From: CAMLQK01 sp035690865
GTDB lineage: Bacteria > Patescibacteriota > Saccharimonadia > Saccharimonadales > UBA4665
Direction of reading: 5' to 3'
DNA length: 64,000 nt
NCBI GenBank assembly: GCA_035690865.1
Contig: DASSKE010000002.1
Location: 124,001-188,000 of the forward strand
Shown: in pieces, positions 24,973 to 33,928 of the stretch
Numbering within the stretch: position 1 is the first letter of the stretch
Layout: the number at the start of each line of letters is the position of its first letter
Program-made: the position numbers and the translations under genes
Notes under the pieces: generated by a model
Seen by the model: the letters and a program-made list of their open reading frames with translations, nothing else
The model's database searches: none
What the model was told of the DNA's origin: nothing

Positions 24973-26937
24973 ATGAACGCATTTCAGCTTGAGAGCGCAT
25001 TTGCACCCATGGGCGATCAGCCAACGGCTATCTCCCAGCTTGTTAGTGGCTTGCAATCGGGACAGAAGCATCAAACGCTGCTCGGTGTAACCGGTTCCGG
25101 CAAAACATTTACCATGGCTAATGTTATCCAGCAGGTACAAAAACCTACGCTAATATTGAGCCACAACAAAACGCTCGCCGCGCAGCTATATGAGGAGTTT
25201 CGACGGTTCTTTCCGCATAACGCTGTACATTACTTTGTGAGCTATTTCGATTACTATCAGCCTGAGGCATATATTCCGCGGAGCGATACCTATATCGAAA
25301 AAGATAGTCAGATAAACGAAGAGATCGACCGTTTACGCCACGCCGCAACCGATGCTTTGCTGTCACGCCGTGATGTTATTATTGTTGCCAGTGTAAGTTG
25401 CATCTATGGCATTGGTTCGGTGGAGGATTACGACGCGCTGAGTATCCGCTTAAAAGTGGGCGAACGTCGGCTGCGCGACAAACTATTGCGTCAGCTTACA
25501 GACATTCAATATCAGCGCAATGATATGGACTTTCACCGCAGTACGTTTAGGGTGCGGGGTGATGTTGTTGACGTTTTCCCGGCAGGTGAAGAAGTTGCCT
25601 ATCGCATTGAGTTCTTTGGCGACGAAATCGACCGCATTACTAAAATTGATCCGCTCACCGGCGAAGTGTTGGCTAAGCCCGACACGCTCACTATTTTCCC
25701 AAGCAGCCACCATGTAACGCCGCGCGAGAAGCTTGTATTAGCCCTGGATAAGATTCAAAAAGAGCTAGATATGCGCCTGCACGAATTTAGAGGGCAAGGT
25801 AAATTGCTCGAAGCTCAGCGCCTAGAGCAGCGCACAAAGTTTGATCTAGAAATGATGGAAGAAACAGGTACGGTGAAAGGTATCGAAAATTACAGCCGCT
25901 ACCTAACGAATCGCGAGCCGGGCGAACAACCGGCGACGCTCCTTGACTATTACCCGGATGATTTTTTGTTGCTTATAGATGAGTCGCATATGACAATTCC
26001 ACAAGTGCGGGCAATGTACAATGGCGACCGTGCCCGCAAGGAAGTGCTTGTGGAGCATGGCTTTCGTTTGCCGAGTGCGCTTGACAACCGACCCCTCACA
26101 TTTGATGAGTTCAAGAATCATGTTAACCAGGCGGTGTACGTAAGTGCTACGCCAGCCGAGTATGAGCTACAGCTCAGTCCGGCGCCGGCCCAGCAAGTTA
26201 TTAGGCCTACCGGTTTGCTTGACCCTCCTATTACTATCCGGCCGATTGACGGCCAAATCGATGATCTTATCGGCGAGATTAAAACTACTATTGCCAAGCA
26301 TCAGCGCGTATTGGTTACGACGCTTACCAAGCGAATGGCCGAGGACCTTACCGATTATCTTAAAGAAATCAACATAAAAGTAGCGTATTTGCACAGCGAT
26401 GTGGATACGCTCGATCGAACGGACATTTTGCGCGACTTGCGTTTGGGAGTGTACGACGTTTTAGTGGGCATTAATTTGCTGCGCGAAGGCTTAGACTTAC
26501 CCGAAGTAAGCTTGGTGGCTATTTTAGACGCCGATAAAGAAGGTTTTTTGCGCAGCACGTCAGCACTTATTCAAACCATTGGCCGTGCCGCTCGCCATGT
26601 TGAGGGCCGAGTAGTGATGTATGCCGATCGTATAACAGATAGTATGCGTACCGCGCTAGACGAAACAACCCGACGTCGCTCTATACAGGAGGCTTACAAC
26701 ACCGAGCATGGCATTACACCACAAGGTGTTAGTAAAGCTATCGAGAAGGGGCTGCGTCCCGACTTACCCGAAGAGGCCAAAAGAGCTAAGCTCGACCTTA
26801 AAAAGATTCCTAAAGACGAATATGCATCTATTGTCCGTGATCTTACTGCCCAGATGGAGCTGGCTTCGGCCAATCTTGAATTTGAAAAAGCAGCCGAGCT
26901 TCGTGATATTATTCAGGATATACAATCCAAACAGTAG
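24973..26937 (+). CDS. uvrB: Excinuclease ABC subunit B
   Basis: 654 residues, the damage-verifying helicase-like subunit of nucleotide excision repair. Walker A GVTGSGKT (38-45), the aromatic beta-hairpin region YFVSYFDYYQPEAYIP (~90), helicase motifs including DESHMTIPQ (~325), IGRAAR (~535), and a C-terminal UVR motif (LEFEKAAELRDII) that binds UvrC. Complete and normal length. uvrA and uvrC are not in this window. It is followed at 12 nt by an unknown gene with a strong ribosome site. Confidence 0.97.
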   Translation: MNAFQLESAFAPMGDQPTAISQLVSGLQSGQKHQTLLGVTGSGKTFTMANVIQQVQKPTLILSHNKTLAAQLYEEFRRFFPHNAVHYFVSYFDYYQPEAYIPRSDTYIEKDSQINEEIDRLRHAATDALLSRRDVIIVASVSCIYGIGSVEDYDALSIRLKVGERRLRDKLLRQLTDIQYQRNDMDFHRSTFRVRGDVVDVFPAGEEVAYRIEFFGDEIDRITKIDPLTGEVLAKPDTLTIFPSSHHVTPREKLVLALDKIQKELDMRLHEFRGQGKLLEAQRLEQRTKFDLEMMEETGTVKGIENYSRYLTNREPGEQPATLLDYYPDDFLLLIDESHMTIPQVRAMYNGDRARKEVLVEHGFRLPSALDNRPLTFDEFKNHVNQAVYVSATPAEYELQLSPAPAQQVIRPTGLLDPPITIRPIDGQIDDLIGEIKTTIAKHQRVLVTTLTKRMAEDLTDYLKEINIKVAYLHSDVDTLDRTDILRDLRLGVYDVLVGINLLREGLDLPEVSLVAILDADKEGFLRSTSALIQTIGRAARHVEGRVVMYADRITDSMRTALDETTRRRSIQEAYNTEHGITPQGVSKAIEKGLRPDLPEEAKRAKLDLKKIPKDEYASIVRDLTAQMELASANLEFEKAAELRDIIQDIQSKQ

Positions 26938-26949
26938 CAGGGGGGATAC

Positions 26950-27567
26950 ATGCCTAGAAGGTCACGCGACAGTAAGGGTGGACGCGCTCGAGGATTGCGC
27001 CGCCGCTCAACAGATAGGCAAGGTGTGGGCAAGGGCTCGGTGCATATAGACCTAGGCCATGTTAGCCAGGAGCCTGACTATCTTGCGGAGCTTTCGTACC
27101 AACCTCTTTCGGAGTCAGCGGTAAGTTTAGGTCGGCCCCTCGAAAGGATTGAACGCACCTTACAGACCATTGGTAGACGCGCTGCCAAAGTTGGCCAAAA
27201 AGTTGCTCCACCAGCAGAACGTCCTCAAATTGCTTACATTTCGCCTAAGGAGTTTCATCGTTGGCAGCCCATGCCTCAGTCTGACTATGCTGGTTTTAAT
27301 AATGTGTATACGGCGCCGTTTGAGCTGTATGTAGAAGAGGATGCTGTGCTGGCCCGTATTCCCACCAGCGCGCTTAATGCTATTGGCGATTTGGATGACT
27401 GGCGTCTGCGACGTGGCCTTCAGCCGCTCGGGATTACAGAGGCAGAGCATCACGATGTACCGCTGGTGCGCGCGCCCGGGCCCTCAATTACCTTTGTAGA
27501 ATCAATCAACGAGCTGAACCAGTTTACGCTTCGGCTCGAAATCGGTCGTGTAGGGCTGCTCAGCTAA
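26950..27567 (+). CDS. Unknown basic-N-terminus protein
   Basis: 205 residues, not recognised. The first ~30 residues are very Arg/Lys/Gly-rich (MPRRSRDSKGGRARGLRRRS), suggesting nucleic-acid or membrane-surface contact; the rest is a mixed alpha/beta sequence. No membrane segment. AGGGGGG lies ~6 nt before the ATG, and it starts 12 nt after uvrB, so it is probably co-transcribed with it. A DNA-repair role is suggested only by position. Confidence 0.65.
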   Translation: MPRRSRDSKGGRARGLRRRSTDRQGVGKGSVHIDLGHVSQEPDYLAELSYQPLSESAVSLGRPLERIERTLQTIGRRAAKVGQKVAPPAERPQIAYISPKEFHRWQPMPQSDYAGFNNVYTAPFELYVEEDAVLARIPTSALNAIGDLDDWRLRRGLQPLGITEAEHHDVPLVRAPGPSITFVESINELNQFTLRLEIGRVGLLS

Positions 27568-27578
27568 GTAGAAAGTGC

Positions 27579-27584
27579 TATACT
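27579..27584 (+). promoter_or_regulatory. -10 box TATACT upstream of the DUF3152 gene
   Basis: TGCTATACT (extended -10) 16 nt before the ATG; a start site near 27592 leaves ~9 nt of leader without a Shine-Dalgarno site. Confidence 0.5.
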
Positions 27585-27600
27585 AGTATTCAAACAGCTT

Positions 27601-29013
27601 ATGTCAACGTCGTATCGTGCCCGCCATTCCCAGGTTCGTCACCATGCACGCTTTTCTAAAAAGCGTGTCTTAACAATATGCGCGATACTATTGTTGCTAT
27701 TTATCGTTGCCAATGCGGCAATTGGCCTGCTGTATCGCAATAAAGTATACCCCGGCTATTATCTGGGGACGCAGTCGGTTGGCGGTATGCGCTACGACCA
27801 AATATCACACATGGATCAAAGCAGCTTACTGCCAGCTAAAACGCAATTTCGTAGTGGCAATGCAATACTCACCAAAGAGACCGCCGATTTTGGTATAACC
27901 GTCGATCGGCCGGCGAGTATCAAAGCGCTAAAGAGCGTGCACAGCTGGCTGCCACTGGTTGATATGCTCCGCCATCCGCATGTTGCCTTGGTGACTACTA
28001 CCGATGAGGCAAAACTCACTACGAGCCTAGATTTAGTTGTGACGCATTTTACTAAGCCGGCGCTGGATAAGCGGATCGTATTTAACGGCAACGCCTTTGT
28101 TGTGGCCTCACCCGAGAATGGCCGCAGTGTTAACCGCCCGGTGCTCAAAAGCCTGGTTACGTCAGAGGTCGTAAAAGGCAAAAGCAGCATTAAAGTGCCC
28201 ATAGAAACAGTAAAACCTGTTGTGCACGATACCGACCTAGGCGGAGACATAGCTACGCTTACTAAACAGACCGCGACAGCGGTAAAGCTTATCGTTGCTG
28301 GCCAAACTGTGCAGCCCAGCCTGGCGGACAAAGCCGGATGGTATGCGCAGCAAGGACAGACCATGGTATTCTCGAGTGCACAAGCCCAAACGTACATTAA
28401 CAATGTGGCTGCTGCTCATGGCGTTACGGCTGCAAATGCCGATGACCTTGCTGTGGCGCTCAACTACTCACTTTCTAATCAGCAGTCTAATACGTTGTAT
28501 TTGGTGGCACAAAGTGCGGTACGTGTCCGGACCTATTGCACGGCAGCTAAGGGGGTGAGTGAAGCAGGCCTTGCAACACTTAACGGTAAATTGGCTACAG
28601 TGTATGCCGATAGTCGGGGTTGGAGCAACGGCATCCTGGCCTTTAAGCATGTGGATTCTGGCTGCGAATTCACTGTGTGGCTTACCGCTTCTTCGCTTAT
28701 GACAACCTTTGGGGCGATTTGTGACGACTACTACAACTGCCAAGTGGGAAGTAATGTTGTAGTAAATTACGACCGCTGGCAGTCGGCTACTGACCCTTGG
28801 AATGCAACGGGACAAAGCCTCGAAGAGTACAGGAATCTTATTATTAATCACGAAACCGGACACCGGCTTGGCTTTAGAGACAATAATATTACTTGCACGC
28901 AGCCCGGCCAGCTCGCTCCCGTTATGATGCAACAGTCAATCGCCCTTAATGGATGCAGTTTTAACGTGTGGCCCACAACTGGGGAATTAACAACCCTTAA
29001 GGCACAGTTATAG
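27601..29013 (+). CDS. Surface metzincin-like DUF3152 protein with VanW/PG-binding-type N-domain
   Basis: 470 residues. A basic tail and one membrane segment (~25-45) precede VYPGYYLGTQSVGGMRYDQI, which resembles the repeat of PG_binding_4 domains found next to VanW/YkuD proteins. The C-terminal third matches my memory of DUF3152: the motif NHETGHRLGFRD (His417-Glu-x-x-His421-x-x-Gly-x-x-Asp427), then LAPVMMQQS as a Met-turn and NGCSFNVWP. This is the HExxHxxGxxD zinc pattern of metzincin peptidases. It should face outward, near peptidoglycan. Substrate unknown. Four or more Cys in the domain may form disulfides. Confidence 0.82.
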   Translation: MSTSYRARHSQVRHHARFSKKRVLTICAILLLLFIVANAAIGLLYRNKVYPGYYLGTQSVGGMRYDQISHMDQSSLLPAKTQFRSGNAILTKETADFGITVDRPASIKALKSVHSWLPLVDMLRHPHVALVTTTDEAKLTTSLDLVVTHFTKPALDKRIVFNGNAFVVASPENGRSVNRPVLKSLVTSEVVKGKSSIKVPIETVKPVVHDTDLGGDIATLTKQTATAVKLIVAGQTVQPSLADKAGWYAQQGQTMVFSSAQAQTYINNVAAAHGVTAANADDLAVALNYSLSNQQSNTLYLVAQSAVRVRTYCTAAKGVSEAGLATLNGKLATVYADSRGWSNGILAFKHVDSGCEFTVWLTASSLMTTFGAICDDYYNCQVGSNVVVNYDRWQSATDPWNATGQSLEEYRNLIINHETGHRLGFRDNNITCTQPGQLAPVMMQQSIALNGCSFNVWPTTGELTTLKAQL

Positions 29014-29032
29014 GCCATACATCACAACAGTG

Positions 29033-29038
29033 TATAAT
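29033..29038 (+). promoter_or_regulatory. Upstream -10 box TATAAT of gatC (P1)
   Basis: Consensus TATAAT 57 nt before the gatC ATG. It is followed 3 nt later by the palindrome TGATAGCTATCA. Confidence 0.5.
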
Positions 29039-29041
29039 GGG

Positions 29042-29053
29042 TGATAGCTATCA
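29042..29053. promoter_or_regulatory. 12-bp palindrome TGATAGCTATCA upstream of gatC
   Basis: A perfect 12-bp palindrome at the start-site region of P1 and 24 nt before the second -10 box. It is a candidate operator; no regulator is known. Confidence 0.35.
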
Positions 29054-29077
29054 GTAGATGCCCCGGAATAATCCTGG

Positions 29078-29083
29078 TATAAT
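29078..29083 (+). promoter_or_regulatory. Downstream -10 box TATAAT of gatC (P2)
   Basis: TATAAT 12 nt before the gatC ATG; the short leader holds AGTAGGAAAG, a possible weak ribosome site. Confidence 0.55.
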
Positions 29084-29095
29084 AGTAGGAAAGAT

Positions 29096-29389
29096 ATGGC
29101 AAAGCTTACAAAAGACGATGTTTTAAAATTGGCTTCGCTTGCTCGTTTGTCACTGACAGACGATGAGGTAGCTGAATTCCAAAAAGAACTTGAAGCTGTG
29201 CTCGCATATGTAGAAAAGCTGCAACAAGTTGACACCACTGGCTTGCAGCCAACAGCGCAGGTAACAGGATTGACAAATGTTATGCGCGACGACACAGTCG
29301 TTGACTATGGTATTAGTAACGAAGAGTTACTCGCCCTTGCTCCAAGTCAGCAAGATGGCCAGCTCAAAGTAAAGAGGATGATCGGATGA
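29096..29389 (+). CDS. gatC: Asp/Glu-tRNA amidotransferase subunit C
   Basis: 97 residues, the small subunit that holds GatA to GatB. Family start (LTKDDVLKLASLARLSLTDDEV) and the LQPTAQVTGLTNVMRDD segment are clear. GatCAB converts Glu-tRNA-Gln and Asp-tRNA-Asn to Gln-tRNA-Gln and Asn-tRNA-Asn. Its presence implies indirect charging of at least one of these tRNAs. It overlaps gatA by 4 nt (ATGA). Confidence 0.95.
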   Translation: MAKLTKDDVLKLASLARLSLTDDEVAEFQKELEAVLAYVEKLQQVDTTGLQPTAQVTGLTNVMRDDTVVDYGISNEELLALAPSQQDGQLKVKRMIG

Positions 29390-30810
29390 GCCAGTGGCTT
29401 TCTATTAAAGAGCTAAGCCAAAAAGTGCGTGCAGGCGAATTGAGCGCCGTTACGTTAGTGGAACAGGCTCTGCAGACTATTGCTGATAAGGCTGAGTACA
29501 AAGCGATTATCGCCACTATCGAAGAACGAGCGCGGGAGCGCGCGGCAGCCATTGACGCAGCTGTAAAAAACGGAAAAGAAGTTGGCCCTTTGGCGGGGGT
29601 GCCGTTTATCGCCAAAGACAACTTTTTGACCTTTGACAGCGAAACAACAGCGGCCAGCAACATTCTTAAGGGTTTTAGGGCACCATACCAGGCAACTGCC
29701 GTAGAAAAACTCGAAGAAGCTGGTGCTATTTGTGTGGCAAAAGCTAACCTCGATGCCTTTGCGCATGGTTCAAGTACCGAAAACAGTGATTTTATGACAA
29801 CCAGCAATCCTCATAGTAAAGAGCATGTGCCAGGGGGGTCATCTGGTGGCTCAGCAGCGGCTGTTGTACTCGATATGGCTCCTTTTGCTCTGGGCACCGA
29901 CACGGGTGGCTCTATCCGCCTGCCTGCCAGCTATTGTGGGGCAGTCGGGCTTAAGCCAACTTATGGGTTAGTTTCCCGCAGTGGTGTTGTGGCTATGGCT
30001 AGCAGCCTAGATGTTATCGGGCCACTTACACGCAGTGTAGACGATGCAGCAGCGGTGCTCGAAGTAATGGCTGGCACAGACCCACTCGACAGTACGACTA
30101 TCGAGCGCGATACTACGCCTTATACTGATCTTCCAAAAGATATTGCAGGCAAAAGAATCGGCGTTGTTAAAGAGTTTATGGCCGAAGGGCTGCAGCCGGA
30201 AGTCCGTGAGGCAGTAGAGCAAACGATTAAGAAGCTCGAAGAAGCTGGCGCTGAGATTACAGAAGTGAGCTTGCCCTCATTGCCATTGGCATTGGCTGCG
30301 TACTACGTAATTTGTCCGGCAGAAGTTAGCAGCAACCTGAGTCGTTACGACGGCCAGCGTTTTGGCTTTAGCGATGGTGGGGCCACCACATTAGAGCAGA
30401 GCTTTAGCAACACCCGTGGCCACGGTTTTGGCAAAGAAGCAAAGCGCCGTATCATGGTAGGCACCTACGTACTCAGTAGCGGTTATTATGACGCTTATTA
30501 TCGCAAGGCACAGACGGTACGCACCAAATTGCTACAAGAATTTGCAGACGCTTTTGCTTCAGTCGACTTTTTGGTTGGCCCAACGGCCGCAACGACCGCT
30601 TTTAAAATCGGCCAAAACGCGCACGACCCGCTACAAATGTATCTTTCTGACATCATGACGGTAGCAATTAACCTCGTCGGTGTTCCGGCCATGAGTATTC
30701 CTGTTGGTAGCGCCAACGATCTACCCATCGGGTTGCAACTCATAGCTCCTCAAAAACAGGATCGTGCTTTATTGGGGCTGGCTCATGCCGTTGAGGAGCT
30801 TGCGATATGA
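29386..30810 (+). CDS. gatA: Asp/Glu-tRNA amidotransferase subunit A
   Basis: 474 residues, the glutaminase of GatCAB, an amidase-signature protein. The Ser-cisSer-Lys triad is intact: Lys in VPFIAKDNFLT (~80), cis-Ser in PGGSSGGSAAAV (~155), and nucleophilic Ser in GTDTGGSIRLPA (~177). The ammonia it releases passes to GatB. Normal length. The stop overlaps the start of the embedded membrane-protein gene (ATGATGA). Confidence 0.96.
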   Translation: MSQWLSIKELSQKVRAGELSAVTLVEQALQTIADKAEYKAIIATIEERARERAAAIDAAVKNGKEVGPLAGVPFIAKDNFLTFDSETTAASNILKGFRAPYQATAVEKLEEAGAICVAKANLDAFAHGSSTENSDFMTTSNPHSKEHVPGGSSGGSAAAVVLDMAPFALGTDTGGSIRLPASYCGAVGLKPTYGLVSRSGVVAMASSLDVIGPLTRSVDDAAAVLEVMAGTDPLDSTTIERDTTPYTDLPKDIAGKRIGVVKEFMAEGLQPEVREAVEQTIKKLEEAGAEITEVSLPSLPLALAAYYVICPAEVSSNLSRYDGQRFGFSDGGATTLEQSFSNTRGHGFGKEAKRRIMVGTYVLSSGYYDAYYRKAQTVRTKLLQEFADAFASVDFLVGPTAATTAFKIGQNAHDPLQMYLSDIMTVAINLVGVPAMSIPVGSANDLPIGLQLIAPQKQDRALLGLAHAVEELAI

Positions 30811-31217
30811 TGACAGTAATAAGTATTGCCCTGGCTGTGCTTGTGCTGGGCGGTGCGGGTGCTCTTGTATTTTGGCGACGACGACCCCGCCAGCTTAAAG
30901 TTGACCATTTTCAAAAGCAGTGGCAAGAAGTACAAAAAATGTGTTCCAGTCGCGAAAACTGGTCTCAGGCGATTATTGATGCCGACAGATTGCTTGACGA
31001 AGCGCTCAAAAAACGTCGCATTGGCGGCAAGAATATGGGTGAACGAATGGTTCGCGCTCAGCGTATTTTTACCGATAACGACAGCGTGTGGTTTGGCCAT
31101 AAGTTGCGTAGTAAGATCGAAACCGATCCTGATGTAAAACTCAAAGAAGATGACGTTAAGAATGCTTTACTCGGCATACGCCGTGCACTGAAAGATATAG
31201 GAGCATTGCCAAAATGA
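30807..31217 (+). CDS. Unknown membrane-anchored protein inside the gatCAB operon
   Basis: 136 residues. One N-terminal membrane segment (ISIALAVLVLGGAGALVFW, ~5-23), then basic RRRPRQ and a ~100-residue cytoplasmic helical domain rich in Lys, Arg and Asp (VDHFQKQWQEVQKMCSS). The overlaps are tight on both sides: 4 nt with gatA and 4 nt with gatB, so it is translated together with the amidotransferase. No known domain is recognised. It could tether or regulate the complex at the membrane, but that is only an inference from position. Confidence 0.78.
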   Translation: MMTVISIALAVLVLGGAGALVFWRRRPRQLKVDHFQKQWQEVQKMCSSRENWSQAIIDADRLLDEALKKRRIGGKNMGERMVRAQRIFTDNDSVWFGHKLRSKIETDPDVKLKEDDVKNALLGIRRALKDIGALPK

Positions 31218-32701
31218 TACCCGAAGATGTTCGCTCACAATACACCGCTACCATTGGTATCGAGTGTCATGTGCAGCTTAAAACCGCAACCAAGCTTTTT
31301 GCTGCCGTAGGTAACGATGCTCGTGATGCCGAGCCTAACACGTTGGTAAGCCACATTTGTTTTGGTTTGCCAGGTGCTTTGCCGGTGCTCAACCGCCAGG
31401 CCGTTCGTTTGGCTATTCGCGCCGCTTTTGCTCTGGGTACCGATCCACAACAGCACAGCAGCTTCGACCGCAAGCATTACTTTTACCCAGATTTGCCGCT
31501 GGGCTACCAAATTACGCAGTTTGAGCATCCCATTATTCGTGATGGTTTTGTGGATATTGAAGTGCAAGGTGCTAAAAAGCGCATTAGCGTTCGCGAAGCA
31601 CACCTCGAAGCAGATGCCGGAAAGAGTACCCACCCTGCTGGTGGCGACTATAGTCTCGTTGACCTTAACCGTGCCGGCACGCCGTTGCTTGAGATTGTCT
31701 CGGGCCCAGACATGCACACCGCCGAAGAAGCAAAAGCGTACGTCAAAAAATTACATACTCTTATGAAGTTTGCTGATGTATCCGAGGCGAATCTTTTTTA
31801 TGGCAACATGCGTTTTGACGTAAATGTGAGCGTTAGCAAAACAGATGAACTAGGAACTCGTACCGAAACAAAAAACATTAACTCATTCCGTTCGGTAGAA
31901 AAAACGGTGGAGTATGAGATTAAACGTCAGATTGAAGTGCTCGAAAAAGGTGGCACAATTGTGCAGGAAACCCGCGGTTTTGACGACGTTAAGCAGCGCA
32001 CTTTCTCACAGCGCAGCAAAGAAGACGCACATGACTACCGCTACTTCCCAGACCCGGACATTCCGCCAATTGAGCTTGACGAAGCTTTAATCGAAGCCGT
32101 ACGTTCAGAGATGCCCGTTATGCCCGACGAGTGGCAGCAACGATTACTGGCTCTCAATCTTAATGATGCTCAAATTACGACATTGCTGGATGGTGAGGTC
32201 GAGAGCGCGCACGTGAGCTATCTCGAACTTATCGAAGAAGCCCATCAAGAGGACGAAGCCTTTTCTAAGGCGCTCGCCAACTGGTTCGTCAATCTGGAGC
32301 TACCGCTGCGCCACGACGACACGCAAAAAATGACGCACCTGACAAATCAGGCTCGTTTGTCATTGTACCGTCAGGTGTTCGCGCTTTTGCAGCAAAAGAA
32401 ACTCAGCTCTTCTAATGCCAAAGCAGTTATTACCAAACTTCTTACTGCTGCTGATGCCGCACTGCCTAACGTAGCGGAATTTGCCGCAAAGCACGGCTTT
32501 ATCCAGGAATCAGACGAGGGAGCGATAAAGGCGGTTGTGGCGAAAGTTTTGGAGGAGAATCCAAAAGCTGCCGAAGATGTAAAAAACGGCGAAATGAAAG
32601 CGATTGGTTTTTTGGTAGGTCAAGTTATGAAGCACTCACAGGGTCGGGCTAACCCCGCACTGGCCGGCGATCTTATTAGGGAACAGCTTGGAATCAAATA
32701 A
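31214..32701 (+). CDS. gatB: Asp/Glu-tRNA amidotransferase subunit B
   Basis: 495 residues, the kinase/amidotransferase and tRNA-binding subunit. N-terminal IGIECHVQLKT, the catalytic region HYFYPDLPLGYQITQ and ADAGKSTH, GxxRxDVNVS-type GNMRFDVNVSVS, and a C-terminal YqeY-like tail ending RANPALAGDLIREQLG. Complete. Start ATG 31214 overlaps the upstream stop by 4 nt. Confidence 0.96.
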   Translation: MIPEDVRSQYTATIGIECHVQLKTATKLFAAVGNDARDAEPNTLVSHICFGLPGALPVLNRQAVRLAIRAAFALGTDPQQHSSFDRKHYFYPDLPLGYQITQFEHPIIRDGFVDIEVQGAKKRISVREAHLEADAGKSTHPAGGDYSLVDLNRAGTPLLEIVSGPDMHTAEEAKAYVKKLHTLMKFADVSEANLFYGNMRFDVNVSVSKTDELGTRTETKNINSFRSVEKTVEYEIKRQIEVLEKGGTIVQETRGFDDVKQRTFSQRSKEDAHDYRYFPDPDIPPIELDEALIEAVRSEMPVMPDEWQQRLLALNLNDAQITTLLDGEVESAHVSYLELIEEAHQEDEAFSKALANWFVNLELPLRHDDTQKMTHLTNQARLSLYRQVFALLQQKKLSSSNAKAVITKLLTAADAALPNVAEFAAKHGFIQESDEGAIKAVVAKVLEENPKAAEDVKNGEMKAIGFLVGQVMKHSQGRANPALAGDLIREQLGIK

Positions 32702-32750
32702 GCTCTAAGGTACCATAGGGTGGTCAGGGATGCATAGGGAGGAGAAATAT

Positions 32751-33632
32751 ATGCAAGTACGGAAAGCGGTAATTGCCGCAGCAGGCTTTGGAACACGTTT
32801 TTTGCCTCAAACTAAAGCAATGCCAAAAGAGATGCTGCCGCTCATTGATAAGCCGATTATTCAATATGTGGTCGAAGACCTGGTTGCCGCCGGCATCCAG
32901 GATATCATTATCGTGAGCAACTACAGCAAGCGCGCAATCGAAGACCACTTTGACAGTCCGAGTGCCGAGCTGATCGCCGCGCTCGAAGGTGGCAAAGAGC
33001 ACCTACTTGAGGATTTGCGCAACATATCGAGCATGGCCAACTTTGCATATATTCGTCAAAAGGGGCCATATGGCAACGCTACGCCGCTACTCAACGCCGC
33101 GCATCTTATTAATAATGACGAGCCGTTCATCTACACCTTTGCCGACGACTTTATTACCGCTTCGCCATCACGTTTTACCCAGATGGTAACTGCTTACGAG
33201 GAACGAAAAGGCTCGGTTTTATCTTGTATTCGCTTAACGAAAGACGATGAGTATGACCGCTATGGTGTGGTTGCCGGACAAGAAGTAGCTCCAGGCGTTA
33301 TCAGCATGGACACTATTGTAGAAAAACCCGGCCGGGCTAATGCTCCATCTAACCTGGCAAGTGTCAGTGCCTACTTGTTTGAGCCGAGCATCCTGCGTTA
33401 TACCGAGCAGATCGCTGCCAACTTTGACGGCAAGGGAGAGCTAAAGGTACAAGACGCTATTCAGCAGATGATAAACGATGGTCATAAATATTACGGCCTC
33501 GAAATTGCCAACGGCAAATACTACGATGCTGGTAATAAGCTGGAATATCTAAAGACAATCGTGGATTTTGCTTTGCAGCGCAAGGATATAGGCGACGATT
33601 TTCGCGAGTTTTTACGCCAAACCGTTTTGTAG
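32751..33632 (+). CDS. galU: UTP-glucose-1-phosphate uridylyltransferase
   Basis: A 293-residue nucleotidyltransferase making UDP-glucose for cell-surface glycans. N-terminal AVIAAAGFGTRFLPQTKAMPKEMLP has the glycine-rich nucleotide loop and the catalytic Lys/Arg; PIIQYVVEDL, the Asp pair in YTFADDF and VEKPG follow. The ATG at 32751 is preferred to 32730 because AGGGAGGAG lies 6 nt before it. It follows gatB by 49 nt, which may hold a promoter (TACCAT near 32711). Confidence 0.95.
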   Translation: MQVRKAVIAAAGFGTRFLPQTKAMPKEMLPLIDKPIIQYVVEDLVAAGIQDIIIVSNYSKRAIEDHFDSPSAELIAALEGGKEHLLEDLRNISSMANFAYIRQKGPYGNATPLLNAAHLINNDEPFIYTFADDFITASPSRFTQMVTAYEERKGSVLSCIRLTKDDEYDRYGVVAGQEVAPGVISMDTIVEKPGRANAPSNLASVSAYLFEPSILRYTEQIAANFDGKGELKVQDAIQQMINDGHKYYGLEIANGKYYDAGNKLEYLKTIVDFALQRKDIGDDFREFLRQTVL

Positions 33633-33649
33633 CCATAAGCATTTCGTAG

Positions 33650-33655
33650 TACACT
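33650..33655 (+). promoter_or_regulatory. -10 box TACACT of the small membrane-protein pair
   Basis: TACACT 7 nt before ATG 33663, in a 30-nt intergenic gap. Confidence 0.5.
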
Positions 33656-33662
33656 ACTAAGT

Positions 33663-33923
33663 ATGAATACTGCTGAGCAAATTATCGCAAGTATCCTCGC
33701 TGTAACGTTAGCTATTTTTTTAGTGCTCGCAATTATTGCGGTCGTTATGGTTATAGGAATTCTCAAAAAAGTTAAAAGCATTAGTGAACGTGCCGAGCAG
33801 ATCACTGAGGCGGCACAAGAAATGGCAGAAACATTCCGCCAATCTGCGCCTTTTACGATTCTGCGCTTTTTGGGTAACATCGCTGATGTGTTTGGTAGTC
33901 GCAAGCACAAAGACAAGGAGTAG
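33663..33923 (+). CDS. Small membrane protein
   Basis: 86 residues: one long hydrophobic segment (ILAVTLAIFLVLAIIAVVMVIGIL, ~10-34), then a charged amphipathic helix (SERAEQITEAAQEMAETF). It resembles DUF948-like or membrane-anchored coiled-coil proteins that often precede YtxH-type genes, as here. Function unknown; probably a cell-envelope stress or scaffold role with its neighbour. Its stop is 5 nt before the next ATG. Confidence 0.75.
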   Translation: MNTAEQIIASILAVTLAIFLVLAIIAVVMVIGILKKVKSISERAEQITEAAQEMAETFRQSAPFTILRFLGNIADVFGSRKHKDKE

Positions 33924-33928
33924 TGGAC

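Noticed and set aside
32701..32750. Terminator after gatB
   Set aside because: AGCTT/AAGCT can pair, but the loop is large and no T run follows.
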